A DNA stretch of 64,000 bases, from assembly GCF_014652915.1 (NCBI RefSeq), contig NZ_BMZS01000006.1, forward strand, positions 248,001 to 312,000. The letters are read 5' to 3'. The position numbers were made by a program, and so were the translations under genes. Shown here in pieces: positions 8,871 to 17,702 of this stretch; the first letter of the stretch is position 1; every line of letters starts with the position of its first letter. The stretch comes from Thalassobaculum fulvum (GTDB taxonomy: Bacteria > Pseudomonadota > Alphaproteobacteria > Thalassobaculales > Thalassobaculaceae). The notes beneath the pieces were generated by a model. The model had not been told where the DNA came from. It made no database searches and saw only the letters and a program-made list of their open reading frames with translations.

Positions 8871-8889
8871 AGTGCACCGCGCGTGCACT
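8871..8889. promoter_or_regulatory. inverted repeat upstream of the signalling operon
   Basis: AGTGCAC-N5-GTGCACT has perfect 7-base arms and lies 37 bases before the first gene of the signalling operon. It could be an operator. No regulator can be assigned, and chance is not excluded in GC-rich DNA. The surrounding gap (8761-8925) shows no terminator. Confidence 0.35.
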
Positions 8890-8925
8890 CCTCTCGCTCA
8901 CACCCGACAAGACCGGAGGTTCGGC

Positions 8926-9447
8926 ATGCTGTCGACCGTACGGGGCGCCGTGCGCGCCCTGATGACCGCCCTCGCGCTGTCCCTGCTCGCCCTGCCGGCG
9001 GCGGGCGAGACGCTGCCCGCGCCGAACGGCCGCGTGATCCTCGAGGTTTCCGGCACGATCGCCAACACCAACGCCCCCGGCAAGGCCCGCTTCGACCGGG
9101 AAGCCCTGGAAGCCATCGCCACGACGACGCTGTCGACCTCGACCCCGTGGACGAAGGGCGTCCAGACCTTCGAAGGGTTCCCGCTGGCCGCCCTGCTCGA
9201 AATCGTCGGAGCCACCGGCACCAGCCTCAAGGCGGTCGCCCTGAACGACTACTCGGCCGTCGTTCCGATCGACGACTCCGTCGCTGCCGGCGCCTTCGTC
9301 GCGGTCCGGGCCAATGGCGAGCGGATGTCGGTCCGCGAGCGCGGCCCCCTCTGGATCGTGTTCCCGTACGACGCCGACTCCCGCCTGACGACCGACACCT
9401 ATCTCAACCGGTCCGTCTGGCAGCTCAAAGCGCTGATCGTCGAGTGA
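8926..9447 (+). CDS. secreted molybdopterin-oxidoreductase-fold protein lacking the Moco cysteine
   Basis: The 173-residue precursor has a signal peptide (cut near LPAAGETLP, about residue 26), so it is periplasmic. The remainder resembles the sulfite-oxidase-type molybdopterin-binding domain in reduced form: VILEVSGTIANTN, the FEGFPLAALLEIVGATG segment, AVALNDYSAVVPID and the RGPLWIVFPYD end strand. The protein contains no cysteine, whereas the enzymes bind molybdenum through one. It is therefore probably non-catalytic, perhaps a ligand-sensing partner of the kinase encoded one base downstream (inference). The ATG follows a strong GGAGGT at 8915-8920. Family assignment is good; function is unknown. 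Confidence 0.75.
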   Translation: MLSTVRGAVRALMTALALSLLALPAAGETLPAPNGRVILEVSGTIANTNAPGKARFDREALEAIATTTLSTSTPWTKGVQTFEGFPLAALLEIVGATGTSLKAVALNDYSAVVPIDDSVAAGAFVAVRANGERMSVRERGPLWIVFPYDADSRLTTDTYLNRSVWQLKALIVE

Positions 9448-9448
9448 G

Positions 9449-11350
9449 ATGATCTCGAAGGCGGCCCACCGGCGCTGGACGCCCCTGAAGCTTGTCGCCG
9501 TCGCGGTGCTGGCCGTCGCGATCGGGGCGGCGGCGGTGGCGACCTCGCTGTACCTGGATCTGGACGAGGCGGCGAACACGCCGCGCGAGAACATCCAGTG
9601 GGCCGCCTACCAGGTTCAGGCCGAGCATCTGAAGCTGATGCTGGCCGCGCACGAGGCCGAACTCGGCCAGATCGACCTCGACGACCTCGCCGAGCGCTAT
9701 GAGATCTTCGTCAGCCGGCTCCTGGTCCTGCGCGACGGCGGGTCCTACGCCGCCATGCGACTGATCCCCGACTTCGGCGTCACGTTGTCCCGCGCGCTCG
9801 CCGCGGTACCGGTGATCGACGGCGAACTCGCCGGCGGCGGTCTGGACGCCACCGCATACGCCGCCACCTTGACGCGCCACCTGGAGGGCATGGGCGTCGA
9901 GTTCCAGCAGATCGCCCTGCAGTCGGTCGGCGCGGCCAGTCAGGACCAGACGGCACGGCAGCTGGAAGTCCGGAACACCGTCTCCTACCTTGCGATCACC
10001 CTGGTCCTCATCGTCGCCGTCAGCATCGGACTGGCCGCGGTCGCCATGAAGCAGTTCGCAGCGATCGAAACCGCCCGGCGGGACCTTGCCGCCGCGCTCT
10101 GGCGCGCCGAGGCGTCGAACCGCGCCAAGAGCACCTTCCTCGCCGGCATGAGTCACGAGATGCGGACGCCGCTGAACGCGGTCATCGGAATGCTTCGGGA
10201 GATCGGGTATCGCACTCCCGACCCGGGCATCCGCAAGCTGAGCGAGACCGCGCACGCCTCCGCCGACATGTTGTGCGGACTGGTCGACGACGTGCTCGAC
10301 ACCACGCGCATCGAGACCGGGAAGTTCCAGTTCCAGTTCACCGCCTTCGACCCCGCCGCCCTCGTCGAGGAAGTGACATCGGTGCTGTCCAGCCGGGCCG
10401 AGGACCGCAACGACCGGATCGTGACCGACACCGAGGGACTGACCGGGCGGTTCGTGGTGTGCGACCGGGCGCGCCTCAAGCAGGTCCTCGTCAACCTCGT
10501 CGGCAACGCCATCAAGTACACCGGCGACGGCACGATCACGCTGCGCGCCACCCTGGCCCCCGGCAGCGACGACACCGTCAGACTGCGGGTCAGCGTAACG
10601 GACACCGGGATCGGGATCGCCCCGCACCTGCACGACAAGATCTTCGGGCGCTTCTTCCAGGCCGGGAGCAACGACGGCCTCGGGCTGGGGCTGACGATAG
10701 CCCGCGAGATCGTCGAACGGCTGGGCGGCACGATCGGAGTCGACAGCGCCCTGCGCAGAGGCAGCACCTTCTGGTTCGACGTCCCGGTGACGCTCACCGC
10801 CGAGCCGGCGGTGCCGCTGTCCGCCCCGCGACTGTTCGACCGCCTGGACGGGGTCCGCCTGCTGGTCGCCGAGGACAACGCGACGAACCGCCAGGTCGTG
10901 CGCCTGCTCCTGGAGCGACACGGCGCCGAGTTCGCCTTCGCCAGCAACGGTGAGCAGGCGGTCGCGATGGCGCTGTCGTCCCGCTACGACGCGGTGCTGA
11001 TGGACATCAACATGCCGGTCAAGGACGGCCTGCAGGCCCTGGCGGAGATCCGCCGGAAGGCCGGCCCGTCGGCCCCGCCGGTGATCGCGCTGACCGCCGA
11101 TGCCTTGGCCGACGACCGGGAGCGGTTCCTGGCCGCCGGCATGATCGCCTGCGTCACCAAGCCGATCGACGAGGCCGACCTGCTGCAGACCCTGGACCGG
11201 GTGCTCGGCCGGCCGGGCTACGTGGCGGACCGGGCCGGCGCAACGGGTCCGGCCCGGGACGCTGGCCGGTCGACCTTGACCGAGGGTCAACGCCGGGCCG
11301 TCCTCGATCTCGTATCCGCCCTCGACGACGAGCCGGAGGCGGACGCATGA
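9449..11350 (+). CDS. hybrid sensor histidine kinase with C-terminal receiver
   Basis: The 633-residue inner-membrane protein has membrane helices at about 13-35 and 175-197, enclosing a periplasmic domain of about 140 residues with no recognised family. The HisKA domain carries phospho-His236 (SHEMRTPLN). The ATPase domain shows NLVGNAIKYT, DTGIGIAP and GLGLGLTIAREIVERLGG. The C-terminal receiver carries Asp519 (AVLMDINMPVKDG). Phosphate should pass from His236 to Asp519 and then to an Hpt domain. An Hpt is encoded by the next gene, which overlaps this one by four bases. The upstream secreted protein is a plausible input. Confidence 0.93.
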   Translation: MISKAAHRRWTPLKLVAVAVLAVAIGAAAVATSLYLDLDEAANTPRENIQWAAYQVQAEHLKLMLAAHEAELGQIDLDDLAERYEIFVSRLLVLRDGGSYAAMRLIPDFGVTLSRALAAVPVIDGELAGGGLDATAYAATLTRHLEGMGVEFQQIALQSVGAASQDQTARQLEVRNTVSYLAITLVLIVAVSIGLAAVAMKQFAAIETARRDLAAALWRAEASNRAKSTFLAGMSHEMRTPLNAVIGMLREIGYRTPDPGIRKLSETAHASADMLCGLVDDVLDTTRIETGKFQFQFTAFDPAALVEEVTSVLSSRAEDRNDRIVTDTEGLTGRFVVCDRARLKQVLVNLVGNAIKYTGDGTITLRATLAPGSDDTVRLRVSVTDTGIGIAPHLHDKIFGRFFQAGSNDGLGLGLTIAREIVERLGGTIGVDSALRRGSTFWFDVPVTLTAEPAVPLSAPRLFDRLDGVRLLVAEDNATNRQVVRLLLERHGAEFAFASNGEQAVAMALSSRYDAVLMDINMPVKDGLQALAEIRRKAGPSAPPVIALTADALADDRERFLAAGMIACVTKPIDEADLLQTLDRVLGRPGYVADRAGATGPARDAGRSTLTEGQRRAVLDLVSALDDEPEADA

Positions 11351-12291
11351 ACGACCCGGCCAGCCGACAGACATTCGCGGGGCGCTCGGCGCTGCTGATC
11401 GACGACAGCGCCTACATGCGGCGGCTCGTCCGCTCGCTGCTGCGGCAGTTCGGCTTCGAGGTCGTCGACGAGGCCTCGGACGGCTCCCAGGCGCTCAGGC
11501 TGGTCGCCGACCGGATCTACGACGTGGTGGTCTGCGACTGGATGATGGAGCCGGTCGACGGCTACGCCTTCGTGCGATCGCTGCGGCAGCACGACATCGC
11601 TACCGTGCGCAGCGTCCCGGTCGTCATGCTCACCGCGGTCGCCCGGCACGACAAGGTCGCGGCGGCGCGCGACGTCGGGGTGACCGAATATCTGGTCAAG
11701 CCGGTCTCGGCCGGCAAGCTGAAGGCCCGTCTGGTTGCGGCGCTGACGCGCCCCCGTCCCTTCGTGGTCTCCGACAGCTACATCGGCCCGGACCGCCGCC
11801 GGCGGGCCGATGCCGGCTATCAGGGGATGCGCCGGCGCTTCAGCGACGCGCTGCAGGACCAGGATGTCGAGCCGGACGCCGAGTGGATCAACGCGGCCAA
11901 GAACTATCCCAGCGTACTCCGCGGCGAGATCGGTCGTCTTCGCGCCGCCCTCGTCGACCTGCGCGGCGAGCCCGCGGCCGCGCTGGAGCCCTGGCGGCTG
12001 GTGCACCGCATCGCGCACGACCTGAAGGGCCAGGCGCCGACCTTCGGTCACGTGGCCGCGGCCGAGATCGCCGGCAGTCTCGAACGGCTGGTCCGGCCGG
12101 GCGTCCAGGCACCGGAGACCCTGGAGCGTTGCGTCGCGCGCCGGCTGCGCGCGGCCGAGACGCATGTCGAGGCCCTCGCGCTCGTGCTCGACCAGGGCAT
12201 CACCGGACGCAGTTCCGAAACCGACGCCCTGGCCGAGCGCCTGAACCGGGCGGTCGAGCGCGTCCACCGGGAGTCACTGGGCGGCGGCTGA
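11347..12291 (+). CDS. response-regulator receiver protein with C-terminal Hpt-like domain
   Basis: The 314-residue protein has an N-terminal CheY-like receiver (about 14-135): LLIDDSAYMRR, phospho-acceptor Asp64 in VVVCDWMMEPVDG, and VKPVSAGKL. A GPDRRRR linker follows, then a helical C-terminal domain with HRIAHDLKGQAPTFGH. There His224 is the likely Hpt phospho-site, with the DLKG pattern of the family. It could accept phosphate from the hybrid kinase's receiver and pass it to its own or another receiver. There is no DNA-binding domain, so the output is protein-level or lies elsewhere. Start and preceding stop share ATGA. Confidence 0.85.
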   Translation: MNDPASRQTFAGRSALLIDDSAYMRRLVRSLLRQFGFEVVDEASDGSQALRLVADRIYDVVVCDWMMEPVDGYAFVRSLRQHDIATVRSVPVVMLTAVARHDKVAAARDVGVTEYLVKPVSAGKLKARLVAALTRPRPFVVSDSYIGPDRRRRADAGYQGMRRRFSDALQDQDVEPDAEWINAAKNYPSVLRGEIGRLRAALVDLRGEPAAALEPWRLVHRIAHDLKGQAPTFGHVAAAEIAGSLERLVRPGVQAPETLERCVARRLRAAETHVEALALVLDQGITGRSSETDALAERLNRAVERVHRESLGGG

Positions 12292-12294
12292 CGG

Positions 12295-12480
12295 TCAGTC
12301 GATCCCCAGCGACGCGCAGAGCGTGATCCACAGCCCCGACAGCTTGTTGGCGGTGACGCTGAGCGGGAACACCGCGAGGCCGCCGAGGATCATGACGCCG
12401 AACAGCAGGACGATGACGGCGTCCAGCCGGCGGTTCCGGCGTGCTCCCTTGTGGTCGTCCTGATCGACCCGTGTCGACAT
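12295..12480 (-). CDS. small single-pass membrane protein
   Basis: This 61-residue protein has a basic N-terminus (KGARRNRRLD), one hydrophobic helix (about 21-45, AVIVLLFGVMILGGLAVFPL) and a short hydrophobic tail. It starts 10 bases after the stop of the DAO oxidase gene on the same strand, suggesting a shared transcript. No family is recognised. The upstream GAGCGGACG is a modest ribosome site. It could be a membrane anchor or regulator, but nothing in the sequence proves a link. Confidence 0.5.
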   Translation of the reverse strand: MSTRVDQDDHKGARRNRRLDAVIVLLFGVMILGGLAVFPLSVTANKLSGLWITLCASLGID

Positions 12481-12490
12481 CGTCCGCTCA

Positions 12491-13858
12491 CTAGTCCGTC
12501 CGGTTGCGCAGCTCCTGAAGGCGGTCGCACGCACCGTACCATAGATAGGCGCCCGCCAGCGCGAGCCGACGCAGGCCGGAGACCGGGAAGCGCGGCGGCA
12601 GCCCGCGCAGGACCGCCGGGATCCGGTCGCCGGCGTCGCCGAGGGCGATCGCGTCGGCCAGGGTCTTGCCGGCCATCGGCGCCGCCGCCACCCCGGCCGC
12701 ATGAAAGCCGAAGGCGTAGTGCACGCCGGGCTCGTCGGCCAGCGTGCCGATCGACGGCACCAGCTTGCGCGACATCGCCACCAGGCCGCGCCAGCGATAG
12801 TCCACTCCGACACCGGCCCAGCTCGGGAACAGCTCCCCGAGCCGGCGGTGCATCCAGGCCTGAACCCGGCCGGCGGCATCGGGCGAGCCGGTGGTGTCGC
12901 CGCGCGCGCCGAACAGCAACCGGCGGTCCGGCAGCAGGCGGTAGTAGAACAGCAGGGTCCGGGCGTTCACCACGCCGGTCTCGGTGTTCCAGGACTCTGC
13001 CGCGAGTTCGTCGGCGGTCAGCGGCCGCGTCACCAGGATGTTCGAGATCGCCGGCAGCACCCGGGCATCGAACCCCGGATGCAGCCCGTCGGGCGTCCAG
13101 CCGTTGGTCGCCACCACCACCTGCCGGGCCCGCACCGCCGCCCCGTCAGCGGTCACCAGCCGGTGGCCGCCGCGGTCGCGCTCCCAGGCCACCACCGGGC
13201 TGCGGCCGTACACCCGCACACCCCGCCGCACGGCGGCCTCCAGCAGCCCGAGGGCGTAGGCCAGCGGATGCAGGGCGAACCCGACGCCGAGGTGGACCCC
13301 GCCGAACTGCTCGGTACCGCCATGCCCGACCGCGGCGAACCCGGCCCGGTCGAGGGTCCGGACCGGAACGCCGGTCAGCTCGGCCAGGTGGCGGGCATGC
13401 TCGATCAGCCCGGCCAGGCGTGCCGGATGGTCGGCGACCTCCAGGTTGCCGTCGCCCTGGGCCCGCACGTCGAACCCTTCCGCGGCCGGCAGCGTCCGGG
13501 CGAGCTCGCAGCCGTCGATGGCCCAGCGGTAGAACCGGGCGGTCTCGTCGCGGCCCCAGCGGGACACGAGCTCGGGGATCGAGGCCTTGGCCGGCGGTAT
13601 GCACACCAGCCCGCCGTTGCGGCCCGACGCCCCCCAGCCCGGCTCGCCGGCATCCAGCACCACCGAGCCGATGCCGTGATCGCGCGCCAGGTGCAAGGCG
13701 CAGGACAGGCCGGTGAACCCGCCGCCGATGATCGCGACCTCCGCGGTCTCGTCGCGGCCGAGCCTGGCGACCGACGGCCGCTCGACCGTGGCCTCCCAGT
13801 ACGACGGCTCGAGTTCGCCGTAGCGGTACAGCGAAGCGTCGAACACCCGCGCCGTCAT
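12491..13858 (-). CDS. DAO-family FAD oxidoreductase
   Basis: The 455-residue protein opens with LYRYGELEPSYWEATVERP, then the FAD motif VAIIGGGFTGLSCALHLARD and the GASGRNGGLV loop. The C-terminal half has YRWRGLVAMSRKLVPSIG and YAFGFHAAGVAAAPMAGKTLAD. It belongs to the same oxidase family as the gene at 3850-5166 but is clearly a different member. Expected chemistry is flavin-dependent oxidation of an amino acid or polyamine derivative. The ATG at 13858 is chosen because similarity begins there; the ribosome site is weak. It diverges from the transporter at 13952, leaving 93 bases for both promoters. Confidence 0.83.
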   Translation of the reverse strand: MTARVFDASLYRYGELEPSYWEATVERPSVARLGRDETAEVAIIGGGFTGLSCALHLARDHGIGSVVLDAGEPGWGASGRNGGLVCIPPAKASIPELVSRWGRDETARFYRWAIDGCELARTLPAAEGFDVRAQGDGNLEVADHPARLAGLIEHARHLAELTGVPVRTLDRAGFAAVGHGGTEQFGGVHLGVGFALHPLAYALGLLEAAVRRGVRVYGRSPVVAWERDRGGHRLVTADGAAVRARQVVVATNGWTPDGLHPGFDARVLPAISNILVTRPLTADELAAESWNTETGVVNARTLLFYYRLLPDRRLLFGARGDTTGSPDAAGRVQAWMHRRLGELFPSWAGVGVDYRWRGLVAMSRKLVPSIGTLADEPGVHYAFGFHAAGVAAAPMAGKTLADAIALGDAGDRIPAVLRGLPPRFPVSGLRRLALAGAYLWYGACDRLQELRNRTD

Positions 13859-13951
13859 GCCCGCACGATTCCAAGGATGCACAACGGGCGCGACTCGGCC
13901 AGTGTGTCGGCCGGCAACGACCCGGAACGGCTCGAGAAGGCACCGAGGGGC

Positions 13952-15151
13952 ATGGCGATCGTCCATGGTATCGCGGACCCGGTCGCGGTCCGCCTGGCCC
14001 TGTTCTACACCGCCTACTTCGCGGTTGCAGGCGTCCTGCTGCCCTACTGGCCGGCCTGGCTGGAAGGTCGCGGCCTCGATCCGGTGACCATCGGGGCGGT
14101 CCTGGCGGTCGGCTTCTGGATCAAGCTGGCGGCCCAGCCGGCGATGGCGGCGGCGGCCGACGCCAGCGGGGCGCTGCGCGGCCTGGTGATCCTTCTGTCG
14201 GTCGCCGCCCTGGCGGTCTACGCCGGCTTCGCATGGGCGCAGGAACCCTGGCACTACCTCGCGCTCGCCGCCCTGGTCGGGGTCACCTTCCAGACCATCA
14301 TGCCGCTCGGCGAGGCGCTGTCGCTGGCCGAGATCCGCGACCGCGGGCTCGACTACGGCCGGATCCGGATCTGGGGATCGGTCGCGTTCATCGCGGCTGC
14401 GGGGCTCGGCGGCTGGACGATCGACGTGTTCCAGACCGAGGCGGTGCTGCCGATGGCGCTGGCCGCGCTGGCGGCCCTGGTCCTGGCGGCCGCCCTCATG
14501 CCGCGCCGGAAGGCCCGGGCGGCACGCTCATGGTCGTGGCTGGCGGTCGGGCGGCTGGTGGCCGACCGGCGGTTCGTGACCTTCGTGATCGCGGCCGGAG
14601 CCGCCCAGGCCAGCCACTGCGTGTTCTACGGCTTCGGCACCATCGCCTGGCGCCGGATCGGCTTCGACGACACCGTCATCGGCATGCTCTGGACCATCGG
14701 CGTTCTCGCCGAGATCGTGCTGTTCTGGGTGGCCGGGCGGCTCGGGCGCTTCGGAAGCGCGCCGGTGCTGCTGGCGGTTGCCGGCGTCGGGGTCCTGGTG
14801 CGCTGGCCGCTGACCGCGGTGGCCGACGCCGTCGCGCTGGCCGCACCGCTGCAGGTACTGCACGCGCTGACCTTCGGAGCGGCGCATCTGGGCGCCATGC
14901 GGTTCCTGCAGGACAACGCCCCGCCCGGCCTGGAGGCCACCGCCCAGGCGCTGTACTACGCCCTGGTGACCGGCGTCCTGATGGGCGCCTGCATGCCGGC
15001 GGCCGGGCTGCTGTACGACGCCGTCGGCATGGGCGCCTACCATGCCATGGGCGCGCTCGGGCTCGTCACCCTGGCAGCCGCGGCCCTGCTGGCACGGTTC
15101 GGCGGTGGCGACGGCTCGCAGCTCAGCCGCTCTTCTGAGCCCGCCGCATGA
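13952..15151 (+). CDS. MFS transporter (MFS_1-like, HcaT/PPP type)
   Basis: The 399-residue protein has about 12 membrane helices. The start, LALFYTAYFAVAGVLLPYWPAWLEGRGLDPVTIGAVLAVG, and the internal GRIRIWGSVAFI segment are typical of the sugar/phenylpropionate-like MFS_1 group; the first stretch spans residues about 16-55. Substrate is unknown. GAGGGG lies directly before the chosen ATG; another ATG about 75 bases upstream has no such site. The last 29 bases overlap the convergent yciB gene, so the hydrophilic C-terminus (GGDGSQLSRSSEPAA) is encoded opposite YciB's tail. Confidence 0.85.
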   Translation: MAIVHGIADPVAVRLALFYTAYFAVAGVLLPYWPAWLEGRGLDPVTIGAVLAVGFWIKLAAQPAMAAAADASGALRGLVILLSVAALAVYAGFAWAQEPWHYLALAALVGVTFQTIMPLGEALSLAEIRDRGLDYGRIRIWGSVAFIAAAGLGGWTIDVFQTEAVLPMALAALAALVLAAALMPRRKARAARSWSWLAVGRLVADRRFVTFVIAAGAAQASHCVFYGFGTIAWRRIGFDDTVIGMLWTIGVLAEIVLFWVAGRLGRFGSAPVLLAVAGVGVLVRWPLTAVADAVALAAPLQVLHALTFGAAHLGAMRFLQDNAPPGLEATAQALYYALVTGVLMGACMPAAGLLYDAVGMGAYHAMGALGLVTLAAAALLARFGGGDGSQLSRSSEPAA

Positions 15152-15659
15152 TCGGGGCGGCGCCGACCGAGCCGACGACCGCGATCGCGGTCAGGCCGAC
15201 CAGCTTGAACGTCACCCAGCCGTCGGTCGACAGCGACCGCCAGGCGACCTCGTTGGCGGCGGCCATGACCACGAACACGCCCATCCAGTACAGCGTCAGG
15301 TGACGCCAGCTGCGGTCGTCGAGCTGAAGCATCGAGCCGAGCAGCGCCTTCAGGAGGTTACGCCGCAGCAGGAGCCCGATTCCGAGCGCCGAGGCCGACA
15401 GCAGGGTGGCGACCGTCGGCTTGATCTTGATGAAGAAGGTGTCGTCGAAGACCAGGGTCAGGCCACCGAACACCGAAACCAGGACGGCGCCGACGACCGC
15501 CAGCCACGGCACCCGGCGCTCGCGCAGCATCGCCCAGGCGACCGCCACGACGGTCGCCGCGATCAGCACCGCCGTCGCCGGCATGATGCCGAACGCCAGG
15601 TTGCTCAGGAAGAACAGGACCAGCGGTCCGTACTCGGTCAATGCGCGGGTTCGGGTCAC
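15123..15659 (-). CDS. yciB: septation protein A / inner membrane protein YciB family
   Basis: The 178-residue protein has about five membrane helices. Conserved family stretches are GPLVLFFLSNLAFGIMPATA, GGLTLVFDDTFFIKIKPT and the C-terminal NEVAWRSLSTDGWVTFKL. In enterobacteria YciB is linked to cell-envelope synthesis and division; here that role is inferred from family only. The GTG start at 15659 follows AGAGGA, and the dusA stop lies 11 bases upstream on the same strand, so the two are probably co-transcribed. The 3' end overlaps the MFS gene by 29 bases. Confidence 0.9.
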   Translation of the reverse strand: MTRTRALTEYGPLVLFFLSNLAFGIMPATAVLIAATVVAVAWAMLRERRVPWLAVVGAVLVSVFGGLTLVFDDTFFIKIKPTVATLLSASALGIGLLLRRNLLKALLGSMLQLDDRSWRHLTLYWMGVFVVMAAANEVAWRSLSTDGWVTFKLVGLTAIAVVGSVGAAPIMRRAQKSG

Positions 15660-15670
15660 GGCCGGTCCTC

Positions 15671-16669
<999 letters not shown>

Positions 16670-16810
16670 TGAGCGGGCGCTCTCTCTCCTCGGATCGGCG
16701 ACTGCCGCCCGGGTTAGCACACGGTCGGCGCGGCCGCACCAATTCGCGGCGGCCCGATACATGGCGACTTGCCGGCCGGTTTCCACCCCGCCCCTCGACC
16801 GGCCTGCGCA

Positions 16811-16853
16811 AAGAAGAGAGGCGCCGCAACCCGGTCGCGGCGCCCCTTTCTTG
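16811..16853 (-). terminator. rho-independent terminator of the mucR-like gene
   Basis: A perfect 8-base stem (GGCGCCGC, 16820-16827, with GCGGCGCC, 16837-16844) is extended by partly paired AAGAAGAG/CTTTCTT flanks. On the minus strand it ends in TCTCTTCTTTG. It lies 24 bases beyond the mucR stop and before dusA. Confidence 0.8.
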
Positions 16854-16876
16854 TCGCAGGATGCCGGAGCTGCCGG

Positions 16877-17329
16877 TCAGGCGCTCTTCTTGCGGCGGCC
16901 GGCCGGCTTCGCCGAGACCTTGCCGAGCCCGATCTTCTTGGCGAACTCCGAACGCTGCTTGGCGTAGTTCGGGGCGACCATCGGGTAGTTGGCCGGCAGC
17001 CCCCACTTCGCCCGGTACTCCTCGGGCGTCATGTCGTAGGTGGTCCGGAGATGCCGCTTCAGCATCTTCAACTGCTTGCCGTCCTCGAGACAGACGATGT
17101 ATTCGGGCGTCACCGACTTCTTGATCGGCACTGCCGGCTTCAGCGGCTCCGGCTCGGGCTCGCGGCCGCCTTCCGACAGCCCCTTCAGCGCGTCGTGAAC
17201 CGTGCTGATCACTTCGGAGATCTGCGTGGAAGGGACGCTGTTGTTACCGAGATAGGCGGCGACCACCTCTGTCGTCATGCGCAGAAGGTCGGACGACCCG
17301 GCGTTCTCTCGCGATGCTTCATCAGACAT
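16877..17329 (-). CDS. mucR: MucR/Ros-family transcriptional regulator
   Basis: The 150-residue protein combines an N-terminal oligomerisation-type region (LRMTTEVVAAYLGNNSV) with a C-terminal Ros/MucR zinc-finger DNA-binding domain (about 75-140): EYIVCLEDGKQLKMLKRHL and RAKWGLPANYPMVAPNYA. Family members bind AT-rich DNA, act as global or surface-polysaccharide regulators, and often repress themselves. The finger keeps Cys, Asp and the first His, but reads RHLRTTYDM where many relatives have RHLRTHY. The ATG is at 17329. A consensus-like promoter lies upstream and a strong terminator downstream, so the gene is monocistronic. Confidence 0.92.
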   Translation of the reverse strand: MSDEASRENAGSSDLLRMTTEVVAAYLGNNSVPSTQISEVISTVHDALKGLSEGGREPEPEPLKPAVPIKKSVTPEYIVCLEDGKQLKMLKRHLRTTYDMTPEEYRAKWGLPANYPMVAPNYAKQRSEFAKKIGLGKVSAKPAGRRKKSA

Positions 17330-17702
17330 TTTCAATTCCCAAGTTTACGGCGTCGTTCGACCCCCATGCCGCAAAATTGGCTGAGGCCCACCATATGTCA
17401 AGACACTTTCATTACTCGGAAGCGACAATTACCAGATGAAATGTAAGACAAATGAGTGATCTCCACCCTTTGTTTAGCAAATTCAATGAAATTGCCGACA
17501 AACATCCGGTAGCGCAGATCGCTTCTCGTCAAAAGCCGGTGCAAGGCCTCCGCGCGAGAGTCACGGCCGAAATCGACCGATTCCCATCATGCGTAGACCG
17601 ACATCGCGGGTGTGCAACCGGTCGTTCCGGGCGGGGTTTGGCGGCGACCGGCAGCGGGGATAGGATATCGAGCGCAGAACGCGACGATCGAGGACGGAGA
17701 CG
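17330..17702. promoter_or_regulatory. AT-rich divergent promoter region between mucR-like and adenine deaminase genes
   Basis: This 373-base gap is markedly more AT-rich than its surroundings, especially 17365-17530. On the minus strand a TTGACA -35 (17396-17401) and an AATTTT -10 (17373-17378) are separated by 17 bases and would drive the mucR-like gene. AT-rich DNA is the usual target of MucR proteins, so autoregulation here is likely (inference). A short plus-strand reading frame at 17452 looks spurious. Confidence 0.55.

Noticed and set aside
12701-13951. N-terminal extension of the MFS transporter back to 12701
   Set aside because: The extension overlaps the DAO gene on the other strand, has no membrane helices, and the strong GAGGGG site marks the ATG at 13952.
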